A DNA stretch of 64,000 nucleotides. It comes from Clostridium pasteurianum DSM 525 = ATCC 6013. GTDB taxonomy: Bacteria > Bacillota > Clostridia > Clostridiales > Clostridiaceae. The translations under genes were made by a program, and so were the position numbers. The notes beneath the pieces were generated by a model. It did not search any database. It worked only from the letters and a program-made list of their open reading frames with translations, and was not told where the DNA came from. Positions 17,890-25,559 of the stretch are shown here, one piece after another. Positions within the stretch are counted from its first letter, which is position 1; the number at the start of each line of letters is the position of its first letter. The stretch lies in the NCBI RefSeq assembly GCF_000807255.1, contig NZ_CP009268.1, positions 3,626,384 to 3,690,383 on the forward strand, in the 5' to 3' direction.

Positions 17890-17966
17890 TAAATAAAAAG
17901 GCTGGCCGTTTTATGAAAAATAAATCTTTCATAAACAAGTCAACCTCCAGTATTTCTGGTTAGCAC
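17890..17966 (-). ncRNA. Antiterminator/terminator leader RNA upstream of the ChW protein, copy 4
   Basis: Minus strand: GCT-AA-CCAG-AAATA-CTGG-A-GGT, then stem GGTTGACTTG-TTTATGAAA / TTTCATAAAACGGCCAGCC and TTTTT. The outer pairing is three bases here. Confidence 0.75.
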
Positions 17967-18023
17967 AACTCTTTTACAATAAAAGAGAAAACAATATTAT
18001 ACCTATTTGATTAATGTGATTTA

Positions 18024-18052
18024 ATATTAAGAGATTATATTTTATTTGTCAA
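18024..18052 (-). promoter_or_regulatory. Promoter of the ChW-protein operon
   Basis: TTGACA (18047-18052), 17-nt spacer, TAATAT (18024-18029). Downstream AAATAGGTATAATA resembles one half of the operator seen at other leaders. Divergent from the promoter at 18292-18320. Confidence 0.7.
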
Positions 18053-18291
18053 TAAAAATATATAATTTTATTTTTATTTTATGTAGATATAATGCAGATA
18101 ATATGAATAATTTATGAATATTACTTTATTAATCAACCAATTTTTACTTAGTATAAATCTGTTGGTAAATTAAGATAATTAAAAGAAGACTAACAAAAAA
18201 GTCTTCGATAAGTAAAATATTTAAAATAAGTTTTATTCATAAAATATTAATAAATTCTACATTATAATTACACATAAATATAATTTTATCA

Positions 18292-18320
18292 TTGACAATA
18301 AAACAATAAAGTAATAAAAT
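18292..18320 (+). promoter_or_regulatory. Promoter of the secreted protein gene at 18475
   Basis: TTGACA (18292-18297), 17-nt spacer, TAAAAT (18315-18320), followed at 18373 by the leader RNA. The 600-bp intergenic region 17861-18474 holds this and the divergent ChW promoter and leader. Confidence 0.7.
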
Positions 18321-18372
18321 CTTACAAAAGGCACATTAAAAATATAGAAATAGCATGCACTTGTTTTTATTT

Positions 18373-18431
18373 GAACTGACCAGAAAACTGGAGGTTAGGA
18401 TTATCTTAATTGATTATCCTAGCCTTTTTTG
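18373..18431 (+). ncRNA. Antiterminator/terminator leader RNA, copy 5
   Basis: Plus strand: AACT-GA-CCAG-AAAA-CTGG-A-GGTT, then GGTTAGGATTATC...GATTATCCTAGCC with TTTTTT. The outer pairing AACT/GGTT is a full compensatory change relative to GGTT/GACC, strong support for the helix. Confidence 0.82.
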
Positions 18432-18474
18432 CATATAGAATATTTCACAATAATCATACAGGGAGATGATCATA

Positions 18475-19014
18475 ATGAAAAAAAGATTTTTCAGAGTATT
18501 CATATTTATTACCGCATTTATATTAATTACTTTATCAACAATAGGTTTAGGATATTATAAAAAGGCAACAGCCTTAGAACAAAGTTCAAATTTTAAAATT
18601 GAAGTCAGCAATAAAAGTGATAATAAAAATATATCAAAGACTACAATAGTGGATATAGCTCAGCAGGGATTGCCTAAACAATTAATCCAGCCTAATGTTC
18701 AATCAATTAAAGGTACTATTGTAAATAAAGATAGAGAAGATATTTCCTTACAATTACAGTATAAAGATTTTGACGGAAAAATATCAATAAATTCTAAAAT
18801 GGATAAATCCTTTGGAGTAAATGGTAATTTAAATACTGTATTAAAAGCAACTGAAGAATTCAATATAACAGTTTTATTGAATATACCTAGAAATGTAACA
18901 AATAGACATTTAGTAACTGAGGGAATTATAAATATAATAAATTTGAAAAATAACAGCATAATTGGGACCATACCTATCAAAATTATCAATTCAAATACTG
19001 CAGATAAACATTGA
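18475..19014 (+). CDS. Secreted or membrane-anchored protein of unknown function
   Basis: 179 aa from the ATG at 18475; an earlier in-frame ATG (18466) directly abuts the GGGAG ribosome binding site and is unlikely to be used. A single N-terminal hydrophobic segment (VFIFITAFILITLSTIGLGYY) acts as signal or anchor. The rest is predicted beta-rich and Ser/Asn/Lys-rich, with no cysteines and no motif I recognise. It has its own promoter and leader, so it shares regulation with the sulfur genes. Its stop codon lies inside the first bases of a dispersed repeat (19010-19249). Confidence 0.65.
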   Translation: MKKRFFRVFIFITAFILITLSTIGLGYYKKATALEQSSNFKIEVSNKSDNKNISKTTIVDIAQQGLPKQLIQPNVQSIKGTIVNKDREDISLQLQYKDFDGKISINSKMDKSFGVNGNLNTVLKATEEFNITVLLNIPRNVTNRHLVTEGIINIINLKNNSIIGTIPIKIINSNTADKH

Positions 19015-19249
19015 AGCAAGTTCTTAATTCAGGTTGGGATTCTTTTATCCCATCTGAATTTTAGAACTACAAATGCATGGCTTACTTGGCGTTGAACTCC
19101 CACTTGAAAAAAAGCAGAGAACCAAAATCTTTTTTTTGATTTTGTGTGAATCGCTTTCACAGAGTGCAAGCAGAGAACCAAAATCTTTTTTTGATTTTGT
19201 GTGAGGGCTGCACAGAGTGCGTTGGAGACTTACGCCAAGTTAGTCAGGT
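19010..19249 (+). repeat. Dispersed ~240-bp structured repeat, copy A
   Basis: Nearly identical to 40311-40549. It starts with GAAGCAAGTTCTTAATTCAG and ends ACGCCAAGTTAGTCAGGT. An internal hairpin (GTTCT.AATTCAG...CTGAATT..AGAAC) is followed by a long-range pairing CTTACTTGGCGT / ACGCCAAGTTAG enclosing two copies of a unit with a CAAAATC-T6-GATTTTG hairpin. It could be a structured RNA or a miniature mobile element. Both copies lie directly upstream of plus-strand genes. Confidence 0.7.
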
Positions 19250-19277
19250 GAAAAATTTATAGGAGGATTATAAAATA

Positions 19278-20186
19278 ATGATAGAAATAAAAAGAAGTAA
19301 TAAATTTTTAATTAAAAGAGGACTATGGTATTTATTAGGAATAATTCTGTTCTATGCCCCTTTCGCTTTATATGAAAAGCTATTGGGAAAATTAATACCT
19401 AATGCTGCGAACTCTCCAGATATCCATTCAATATGCCTTCGAATACCATTACTATATCTTTTTACAGGTAAGGGCATACAGTTTATGTCTGTTGTATTTA
19501 TAACAGTAGTTTTATTCTTTATTCTTACATTCTTCTTTGGTGCATTTTATTGTGGACGTCTATGCGCTGCAGGAGCTTTTACTGAATACTTAAGTCGTTT
19601 AGTTCCTGAAAAATTCAAAATAAATTGGTATAACACAATAAATCCAATACCTATTAGATACGGGTTTTTAGCTGGATATCTAATAACTCCATTTTTAGCT
19701 GGAAGTATTGCCTGTGCATTTTGTAATCTTTCCTTTTTACAAAGACTTATGAATGGGGGATTTTGGGGTAATTTTGGATTCCTTGGTTCAACTACAATTG
19801 TAACAGGATTTCTTTGGTTATTTGTTTTTGGAATATTCACTAAAGGTGGAAGAGGTTATTGTAATTTTATGTGTCCTGTAGGGGCTATACAGGGAATTGT
19901 ACAAAGTATAAGCTCAAAATTTGGTTTTACTTTTAAATTAAAACTATCAAGAGAAAAATGTGTTTCCTGCGGATCCTGCGTAAAAACATGTCCAATGGGA
20001 TCTTTACAAAAAAAGAACGGAGAAATAACCTATGAGATTCTTAATTGCATCACTTGTAGACAATGTGAAGCTACCTGCCCCAAAAATGCAATTTCTTATG
20101 GTATAGGGGACTCTGGATGGAGAAGTGGAAATATTAATGATTCTGATACTCTTACTCCTGAAATAAGGAGGGTTGTAAATGAATAG
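19278..20186 (+). CDS. NapH/MauN-type polyferredoxin membrane protein
   Basis: 302 aa. About five membrane segments carry CGRLCAAGAF and CNFMCPVGAI, the CxxxCP-like pairs of the NapH family. They are followed by a C-terminal dicluster ferredoxin: CVSCGSCVKTCPMGS (~residues 228-242) and CITCRQCEATCPKNA (~255-270). Such proteins pass electrons through the membrane to or from periplasmic or flavin partners. AGGAGG lies 11 nt before ATG. It overlaps the next small gene by 8 bp. It lies downstream of repeat copy A; no leader of its own. Confidence 0.8.
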   Translation: MIEIKRSNKFLIKRGLWYLLGIILFYAPFALYEKLLGKLIPNAANSPDIHSICLRIPLLYLFTGKGIQFMSVVFITVVLFFILTFFFGAFYCGRLCAAGAFTEYLSRLVPEKFKINWYNTINPIPIRYGFLAGYLITPFLAGSIACAFCNLSFLQRLMNGGFWGNFGFLGSTTIVTGFLWLFVFGIFTKGGRGYCNFMCPVGAIQGIVQSISSKFGFTFKLKLSREKCVSCGSCVKTCPMGSLQKKNGEITYEILNCITCRQCEATCPKNAISYGIGDSGWRSGNINDSDTLTPEIRRVVNE

Positions 20187-20391
20187 TAAAATGAAAGAAA
20201 TCGGAACTGGAATTGGCATTGCCAGTGTAAGTATAGCTGCAACAAGTAATTTTATACCAGGTTTAGGAGCATGTACAGGAACCTGCGGGGCTTGTGGATT
20301 AAGTTGTATAGTTCCTATTGTAAGTATATCCTCTGTTTATTTATTTTCTACAGTAAAGAAGAAATTTAAAATTAAACATAATAAATTGTAA
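20179..20391 (+). CDS. Small Cys-rich membrane protein
   Basis: 70 aa, translationally coupled to the NapH-like gene (8-bp overlap, GGAGG before ATG). It has an amphipathic N terminus, a hydrophobic middle and a Lys-rich tail. A cluster CTGTCGACGLSC (four Cys in 12 residues) could bind a metal or an Fe-S cluster, or face the ferredoxin partner. I do not recognise a family. Confidence 0.65.
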   Translation: MNSKMKEIGTGIGIASVSIAATSNFIPGLGACTGTCGACGLSCIVPIVSISSVYLFSTVKKKFKIKHNKL

Positions 20392-20411
20392 CAAATAAAT
20401 TTTTAAAAAAA

Positions 20412-20446
20412 TTAGTGTCAATACTATTTTTAGTACTGACACTGAT
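20412..20446 (-). terminator. Terminator downstream of ssuA-like copy 1
   Basis: Stem AGTGTCAGTACTA / TAGTATTGACACT with TTTTTTT on the minus strand. It also faces the convergent plus-strand gene ending at 20391. Confidence 0.75.
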
Positions 20447-20538
20447 TAACAATTACAAATTAGTAGGTAGGTTTTAGTTGAGTTATAGACATTTTAATTA
20501 TAAATATTATTCTTCTATAAATTATTGAAACTTGTAAT

Positions 20539-21609
20539 TTACTTATAATATTCGTCTGTTACTAAATCTTTAGTAGTTAACTTTTTAGAGATTGAACCAT
20601 TTTTTAATGATTCATCCAACCAAGGTTTTAGATACTTATCATTATCCACATTTAAAGTTTCAGCATAATAATGATTTCCACTAACTGGTTGCCCTATATG
20701 TTTTGCAGTTAAATCTGCTGCTTCTTTAGGATTATGATTTGCCCAAACTTGTGCTTCTGTCATTGCCTTAAGAAACTTTCTAGTTACATTTGGATTTTTA
20801 GCTGCCCAAGTTTTATTGACAACCCAATAGCTTAATCCTGCTGTTGGTCCAAGGCCAGTATCAAATGTATCTGCTATTTTAATATTTCCAGCTTTCTGCA
20901 TTCCTGTATAGTATGGTGGATGTACCGCTGATACGTCAACTGTTCCCTGAGTAAGAGCCTGTATTGCTTGAACATCTGGCATTGTTACCCATTCTATTCT
21001 GTCTCTTGGAATGCCATATTTATCAGCTAAAATATTGCCTTCAAAATCCATACAAATATTGGCAGATATTGTTGTAAATTTTAATTTTTCGCCCTTTTTA
21101 TAATTTACTAAATCCTTAAAAGTTTTTACTCCTGCTGCTTGAGCTTTTGGACTAACAAACCACCACATATGACGTAATTTAGGATCTATATCTTCAGATG
21201 CCGGATCTACTCCTGCAGCCCCAATTCCTATTATATTAGCTCCGCCTGCTATTGCTGGTGCATAAGTATTTGGGTGAAATGAATTTACATCATTATTTCC
21301 ATTTAATATGGATGGAATTTGCTGAGCTGCTTGAGTTTCACCAGTATACACTACTTTTAAACCATATTTTTTTAAGAATCCTTTTTTGTCGGCAACAACC
21401 CATGGTGTAGAAGAACAATCCAATTTTGAAGAAGTTTTAATTGGAATTAATCCATCCTTATCAGGCTTTAATTCATCACCTGTGGATTTTGATGAAGATG
21501 CTGAGGAACTAGAAGACTGATTACCGCATGCGGTTGCTATTAAACTTATTAAGCATATGAGTGAAATTAAAGTTAATACAATTTTTTTGTTAAATTTTTT
21601 CTTTACCAT
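20539..21609 (-). CDS. SsuA/NMT1-like ABC substrate-binding lipoprotein, copy 1
   Basis: 356 aa. Lipoprotein signal ending IATACG. Type II periplasmic-binding fold of the NMT1/THI5/SsuA family, with STPWVVADKKGFLKKYGL early, GTVDVSAVHPP in the middle and LPWL-type C-terminal helices. It captures the substrate for an SsuBC-type importer; the substrate is undetermined (aliphatic sulfonate, taurine and similar are typical). Most diverged of the three tandem copies and the only one with an independent promoter, operator and leader in front of it (21644-21775). There is no ATPase or permease next to it; 12642-14445 could supply them. Confidence 0.85.
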   Translation of the reverse strand: MVKKKFNKKIVLTLISLICLISLIATACGNQSSSSSASSSKSTGDELKPDKDGLIPIKTSSKLDCSSTPWVVADKKGFLKKYGLKVVYTGETQAAQQIPSILNGNNDVNSFHPNTYAPAIAGGANIIGIGAAGVDPASEDIDPKLRHMWWFVSPKAQAAGVKTFKDLVNYKKGEKLKFTTISANICMDFEGNILADKYGIPRDRIEWVTMPDVQAIQALTQGTVDVSAVHPPYYTGMQKAGNIKIADTFDTGLGPTAGLSYWVVNKTWAAKNPNVTRKFLKAMTEAQVWANHNPKEAADLTAKHIGQPVSGNHYYAETLNVDNDKYLKPWLDESLKNGSISKKLTTKDLVTDEYYK

Positions 21610-21643
21610 TGAACTTATTCCTCCTAATTTTTTATATTGAACT

Positions 21644-21710
21644 ATAAAAAATAGAGACCAAGTTCTTTCAATTTAAGAAAAAACTTGGCCTCTAGTATTT
21701 CTAGTCAACC
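21644..21710 (-). ncRNA. Antiterminator/terminator leader RNA upstream of ssuA-like copy 1, copy 6
   Basis: Minus strand: GGTT-GA-CTAG-AAATA-CTAG-A-GGCC, then stem GGCCAAGTTTTTTCTT / AAGAACTTGGTCTC with a T-rich tail. CTAG/CTAG replaces CCAG/CTGG. Confidence 0.8.
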
Positions 21711-21723
21711 AAAATTTATTTTA

Positions 21724-21775
21724 TATTATTCCTACCTGTTTAATATAAAATACTATAATCTTTTCTTGATGTCAA
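21724..21775 (-). promoter_or_regulatory. Promoter with Rrf2-type candidate operator, ssuA-like copy 1
   Basis: TTGACA (21770-21775), 17-nt spacer, TATTTT (21747-21752), then ATATTAAACAGGTAGGAATAAT, matching the block at ssuCB and ssuA copy 3. Confidence 0.62.
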
Positions 21776-21800
21776 TACTTTAATCAAAAAATACATAAAC

Positions 21801-21840
21801 AAAAAGACCAAATCTTTTAAAATATAAAAGACTTGATCTC
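21801..21840 (-). terminator. Terminator after ssuA-like copy 2
   Basis: Minus strand stem GATCAAGTCTTTTA / TAAAAGATTTGGTC with TTTTTG. It resembles the terminator half of the leader RNA but lacks the small 5' hairpin. Confidence 0.65.
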
Positions 21841-21868
21841 AATAACTTTTCAATTACTTTAAAACTAT

Positions 21869-22939
21869 TTATTTATAATATTCATCTGTTACCATATCTG
21901 AAACTTTTACTTTGCCTGCTGGAATTGAACCATTTTTAACTGAATCATCTAACCACGGCTTCAAATATTTTTCATTATCGATGTTTAGAGTCTCTGTATA
22001 GTAATGACTTCCACTTACTGGCTGCTTTATATGTTTTGCAGTTAAATCTGCTGCTTCTTTTGTATTATGATTTGCCCAAGTTTCTGCTTCTGTCATTGCC
22101 TTAAGAAATTTTCTAACTACATTTGGATTCTCAGCTGCCCAAGTTTTGTTTGTAACCCAGTAAGTCAAACCTGCTGTTGGCCCAAGCTCTGTATCACTTG
22201 TATCTGCTATTTTTACATTCCCTGCTTTTTCCATACCTGTATAAAATGGAGGATGAACTGCTGATACATCCACTGTTCCCTGAGTAAGAGCCTGTAATGC
22301 CTGAACATCCGGCATTGTTACCCATTCTATTCTATCCTTTGGAATTCCATATTTATTAGCTAAAGTATTTCCTTCAAAATCAGTGCAAATATTAGCAGCA
22401 CCCGTTGTGAACTTTAATTTTTGACCTTTTTTATAGTTTGCTAAATCTTTAAAACTTTTAACTCCTGCTTCTGAAGCTTTAGCACTAACAAACCACCACA
22501 TATGTCTATATTTAGGATCTATATCTGGGGCTGGATCTATTCCTGCTGGTCCAATACCTACTATATTAGCTCCTCCTGCTATTGCCGGTGCGTAAGTATT
22601 TGGGTGAAAATCTTCAAAATAGTTATTACCATTTAATATGGCTGGAATCTTTTGAGCTGCTTGAGTTTCTCCAGTATACACTACTTTTAAACCATATTTT
22701 TTCAAAAATCCTTTTTGGTCAGCAACAACCCATGGTGTAGAATCGCAGGCTATTTTTGAAGAAGTTCTTATTGGAATTAACCCATCACTATCAGGTTTTA
22801 ACTTATCCTCTTTGGATTTTGATGAAGACGCTGATGCACTAGAAGACTGTTTACCGCAGGCAGTTACTACCAAACTTACTAAGCATATTAGTGAGATAAT
22901 CAGCAAAAAAAACTTTTTGTTGGATCTTTTCTTAAACAT
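21869..22939 (-). CDS. SsuA/NMT1-like ABC substrate-binding lipoprotein, copy 2
   Basis: 356 aa, lipobox VVTACG. Nearly the same sequence as copy 3 and clearly related to copy 1, so a recent tandem duplication. Differences from copy 3 cluster at few positions (for example GNNYFEDF versus GNNYVESF near the binding cleft), which might tune ligand choice. Its leader (22985-23047) starts only 10 nt after the stop codon of copy 3, so this gene is likely reached by read-through with the leader acting as an internal attenuator. Confidence 0.85.
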   Translation of the reverse strand: MFKKRSNKKFFLLIISLICLVSLVVTACGKQSSSASASSSKSKEDKLKPDSDGLIPIRTSSKIACDSTPWVVADQKGFLKKYGLKVVYTGETQAAQKIPAILNGNNYFEDFHPNTYAPAIAGGANIVGIGPAGIDPAPDIDPKYRHMWWFVSAKASEAGVKSFKDLANYKKGQKLKFTTGAANICTDFEGNTLANKYGIPKDRIEWVTMPDVQALQALTQGTVDVSAVHPPFYTGMEKAGNVKIADTSDTELGPTAGLTYWVTNKTWAAENPNVVRKFLKAMTEAETWANHNTKEAADLTAKHIKQPVSGSHYYTETLNIDNEKYLKPWLDDSVKNGSIPAGKVKVSDMVTDEYYK

Positions 22940-22984
22940 AAATTAACCCCTCCTAATTTTTATGTATTCATATTATTTAAAATA

Positions 22985-23047
22985 TTAAAGAGACCAAAAC
23001 TTTTCAAATTTATGAAAAGTTTTGGTCTCCAGCATATCTAGTTAACC
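22985..23047 (-). ncRNA. Antiterminator/terminator leader RNA inside the ssuA-like array, copy 7
   Basis: Minus strand: GGTT-AA-CTAG-ATATG-CTGG-A-GACC, then a long perfect stem GACCAAAACTTTTCA / TGAAAAGTTTTGGTC. No promoter is evident between it and the upstream stop codon at 23057. Confidence 0.78.
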
Positions 23048-23056
23048 TAAAACTAT

Positions 23057-24127
23057 TTATTTATAATACTCATCTGTTACCATATCTGAAACTTTCACTT
23101 TGCCTGCTGGAATTGAACCATTTTTAACAGAATCCTCTAGCCATGGTTTTAAATATTTTTCATTATCAATATTTAAAGTTTCAGTATAATAATGACTTCC
23201 ACTTACTGGCTGCTTTATATGTTCTGCAGTTAAAGTTGCTGCTTCTTTTGTATTATGATTTGACCAAGTATTTGCTTCAGTAATTGCCTTAAGAAATTTT
23301 CTAGCTACATTTGGATTTTCAGCTGCCCAAGTTTTATTAACAACCCAATAAGTCAAACCTGCTGTTGCTCCAAGACCAGTATCTTGTGTATCTGCTATTT
23401 TTACATTTCCTGCTTTCTCCATTCCAATATAAAATGGTGGATGTACTGCTGATACATCTACTGTTCCCTGAGTAAGAGCCTGCAGTGCTTGAACATCTGG
23501 CATTGTTACCCATTCTATTCTATCCCTTGGGATTCCAAATTTATCAGCTAGCGTATTTCCTTCAAAATCAGTACAAATATTAGCAGAACCTGTTGTAAAC
23601 TTTAATTTTTGACCTTTTTTATAATTTGCTAAGTCTTTAAAACTTTTAACTCCTGCTTCTGAAGCTTTAGCGCTGACAAACCACCACATATGTCTATACT
23701 TAGGATCTATATCTGGGGCTGGATCTATTCCTGCTGGTCCAATACCTATTATATTAGCTCCTCCTGCTATTGCTGGTGCGTAGGTATTTGGGTGAAATGA
23801 TTCAACATAATTATTTCCATTTAAAAGTGCTGGGATCCTTTGAGCTGCTTGAGTTTCTCCAGTATACACTACTTTCAAGCCATATTTTTTAAAAAATCCT
23901 TTTTTATCGGCAACAACCCATGGTGTAGAATCGCAGGCTATTTTTGAAGAAGTTCTTATTGGAATTAATCCATCACTATCAGGCTTCAGTTTATCCTCTT
24001 TTGCTGTTGATGAAGATGTTGACGCGCTAGAAGACTGTTTGCCGCAGGCAGTTGCTACCAAACTTATTAAACATACTAGTGAAATAATCAGCAAAAAAAA
24101 TTTTTTGTTAGATCTTTTCTTAAACAT
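23057..24127 (-). CDS. SsuA/NMT1-like ABC substrate-binding lipoprotein, copy 3
   Basis: 356 aa, lipobox VATACG. Same architecture as copies 1 and 2, and first in transcription order. Conserved STPWVVADKKGFFKKYGL, HPNTYAPAIAGGANI and GTVDVSAVHPPFYIGM. Two leaders lie in tandem before it (24174-24236 and 24350-24411) under one promoter with operator (24422-24474). The sequence between the two leaders is the 3' end of a lost fourth copy (24237-24277). Confidence 0.85.
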   Translation of the reverse strand: MFKKRSNKKFFLLIISLVCLISLVATACGKQSSSASTSSSTAKEDKLKPDSDGLIPIRTSSKIACDSTPWVVADKKGFFKKYGLKVVYTGETQAAQRIPALLNGNNYVESFHPNTYAPAIAGGANIIGIGPAGIDPAPDIDPKYRHMWWFVSAKASEAGVKSFKDLANYKKGQKLKFTTGSANICTDFEGNTLADKFGIPRDRIEWVTMPDVQALQALTQGTVDVSAVHPPFYIGMEKAGNVKIADTQDTGLGATAGLTYWVVNKTWAAENPNVARKFLKAITEANTWSNHNTKEAATLTAEHIKQPVSGSHYYTETLNIDNEKYLKPWLEDSVKNGSIPAGKVKVSDMVTDEYYK

Positions 24128-24173
24128 AAATTGATTCCTCCTAATTTTTATGTATTCATATTATTTAAAATAT

Positions 24174-24236
24174 TAAAAGAGACCAAAACTTTTCTTAATC
24201 TTGAAAAGCTTTGGTCTCCAGTATATCCAGTGAACC
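24174..24236 (-). ncRNA. Antiterminator/terminator leader RNA upstream of ssuA-like copy 3, copy 8
   Basis: Minus strand: GGTT-CA-CTGG-ATATA-CTGG-A-GACC, then stem GACCAAAGCTTTTCAAG / CTTGAAAAGTTTTGGTC-like arms and T-rich tail. The inner hairpin can pair only through G-T wobbles, so it may be degenerate. Confidence 0.7.
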
Positions 24237-24277
24237 TAAAACTATTTATTTATAATATACGTCTGTTTACTATATAG
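24237..24277 (-). pseudogene. 3'-end relic of a fourth ssuA-like copy
   Basis: The ~40 bp directly upstream of leader copy 8 match the end of copy 3 and its junction with the next leader (CCTAAAACTATTTATTTATAATA followed by a diverged TCTGTTTAC). On the minus strand they still encode TD-YYK-stop. This is what deletion between tandem copies would leave. Confidence 0.65.
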
Positions 24278-24349
24278 AATAATAAATTTTGTACAAAATA
24301 TTTTTATTGCTAATAGAACCGAAATATATTTATTAGCAAAATAAATTTT

Positions 24350-24411
24350 ATAAAAAAAGCTAAGTTTTTTAAATTAATAAAGAACTTAGCCTCCAGTATT
24401 TCTGGTCACCT
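24350..24411 (-). ncRNA. Antiterminator/terminator leader RNA, promoter-proximal in the ssuA-like array, copy 9
   Basis: Minus strand: GGTGA-CCAG-AAATA-CTGG-A-GGCT, then GGCTAAGTTCTTTA / TTTAAAAAACTTAGC and TTTTTTT. The outer pairing is the weakest of the set. Confidence 0.75.
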
Positions 24412-24421
24412 AAAATTTATT

Positions 24422-24474
24422 TTATTATTCCGATGTGTTTACTATAAAATACTATATTTTTAACTAAGTGTCAA
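24422..24474 (-). promoter_or_regulatory. Promoter with Rrf2-type candidate operator, ssuA-like array
   Basis: TTGACA (24469-24474), 17-nt spacer, TATTTT (24446-24451), then ATAGTAAACACATCGGAATAAT. Including -10 this block is a partial palindrome (TATTTTAT...ATAAAATA). Confidence 0.62.
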
Positions 24475-24503
24475 TAGTTTGTTTACATTTTTTAAATATA
24501 ATA

Positions 24504-25544
24504 TTATTTTACTACTATTTTACTCTTAATCATTCCCATCCAGCATGTATATTGAATTTCTCCAGCTTCTTCAGGAGTAAATTCTATTAAATTGTCTCCT
24601 ACACTAAGTTTTTTTTCTATTTTTAGTTTTGGGATTTCTATACTGTTATTACATTCATTAATTTTATCTTTATCTACTTTTATTGTCCATTTTACAGGTA
24701 TACCCTTATGCACAGTAATAGGAGGATAACTATCATCATCTATTTCCGTAGTGATAATTTGCGCATCACCTTCTATTTTTGAATTAGACAATTTATCAGA
24801 TTGTTGAAAAATACTTGGAGCATTGATATGTATTCCAGATAAAGACAGTCCTCTTCCAATCATTCCAATTCCTAATATAAGTACTATAACAGCACTTACT
24901 TTTAATATTTTAACTGAATATTTTTTATTTATAGCTGAATTAATTATTCCAAAAGTAAATAATATAGGTACTGTACCTAATGCAAAAATAAAAGAGGATA
25001 CTGCTCCATATAAAAAGCTCCTGGTGCTCAACGCATATAACTGTACTATCTGAAGAGGAGCACAAGGCATTAAACCATTCACAATTCCAATATATAGCGG
25101 CCCATAACTATTGTCATTTCTTATTTTCTTTGCAATAAATAGAGGCATCCTAATATTTAATTTTCTTAGAAAGGGAAATATTCCAATTAAATTAATAGCC
25201 ATAATCACCATAAATATTCCACCTATAACAGGTATAATTCCTCTTAAAATTCCTGGAAAATTTATTATACGCCCAATTCCTCCAACTATTCCTCCTATGA
25301 TTGTATAGGATAATATTCTTCCAAGATTATATAACAATGTAGGAAGAATAGAGATATTTTTTTTATACTTTTTATTTCCTATAGATTGGGATATTGCTAT
25401 ACCTCCACACATTGCTAAACAATGAAATGATGTCAATATTCCAAATATAAAAATAAGTCCATAGCCAGCTCCAGTCTGTATATTAGGTAAATATTTTAAA
25501 AGTAATAAATTTTGTAAAAACTCTAGAATATTATCAGCGGTCAC
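24504..25544 (-). CDS. TauE/SafE-like (DsbD/UreH-type) membrane protein with C-terminal cupredoxin-like domain
   Basis: 346 aa from a GTG start at 25544 (AAGGGG upstream). Six or so membrane segments contain FGILTSFHCLAMCGGIA and NGLMPCAPLQ, the two Cys motifs of this family. After about residue 245 follows a soluble beta-rich domain ending EIQYTCWMGMIKSKIVVK, typical of cupredoxin tails with Cys/Met metal ligands. Proteins of this architecture accompany copper P-type ATPases in Firmicutes and probably handle copper at the outer face. It lies 15 bp after copA in the same operon. Confidence 0.78.
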   Translation of the reverse strand: MTADNILEFLQNLLLLKYLPNIQTGAGYGLIFIFGILTSFHCLAMCGGIAISQSIGNKKYKKNISILPTLLYNLGRILSYTIIGGIVGGIGRIINFPGILRGIIPVIGGIFMVIMAINLIGIFPFLRKLNIRMPLFIAKKIRNDNSYGPLYIGIVNGLMPCAPLQIVQLYALSTRSFLYGAVSSFIFALGTVPILFTFGIINSAINKKYSVKILKVSAVIVLILGIGMIGRGLSLSGIHINAPSIFQQSDKLSNSKIEGDAQIITTEIDDDSYPPITVHKGIPVKWTIKVDKDKINECNNSIEIPKLKIEKKLSVGDNLIEFTPEEAGEIQYTCWMGMIKSKIVVK

Positions 25545-25559
25545 TTTTCTTCATCCCCT

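Noticed and set aside
19094-19206. CRISPR-like short direct repeats in repeat copy A
   Set aside because: Only two units with hairpins and no spacer pattern; they are internal units of the dispersed element. No CRISPR array or cas gene seen in the window.
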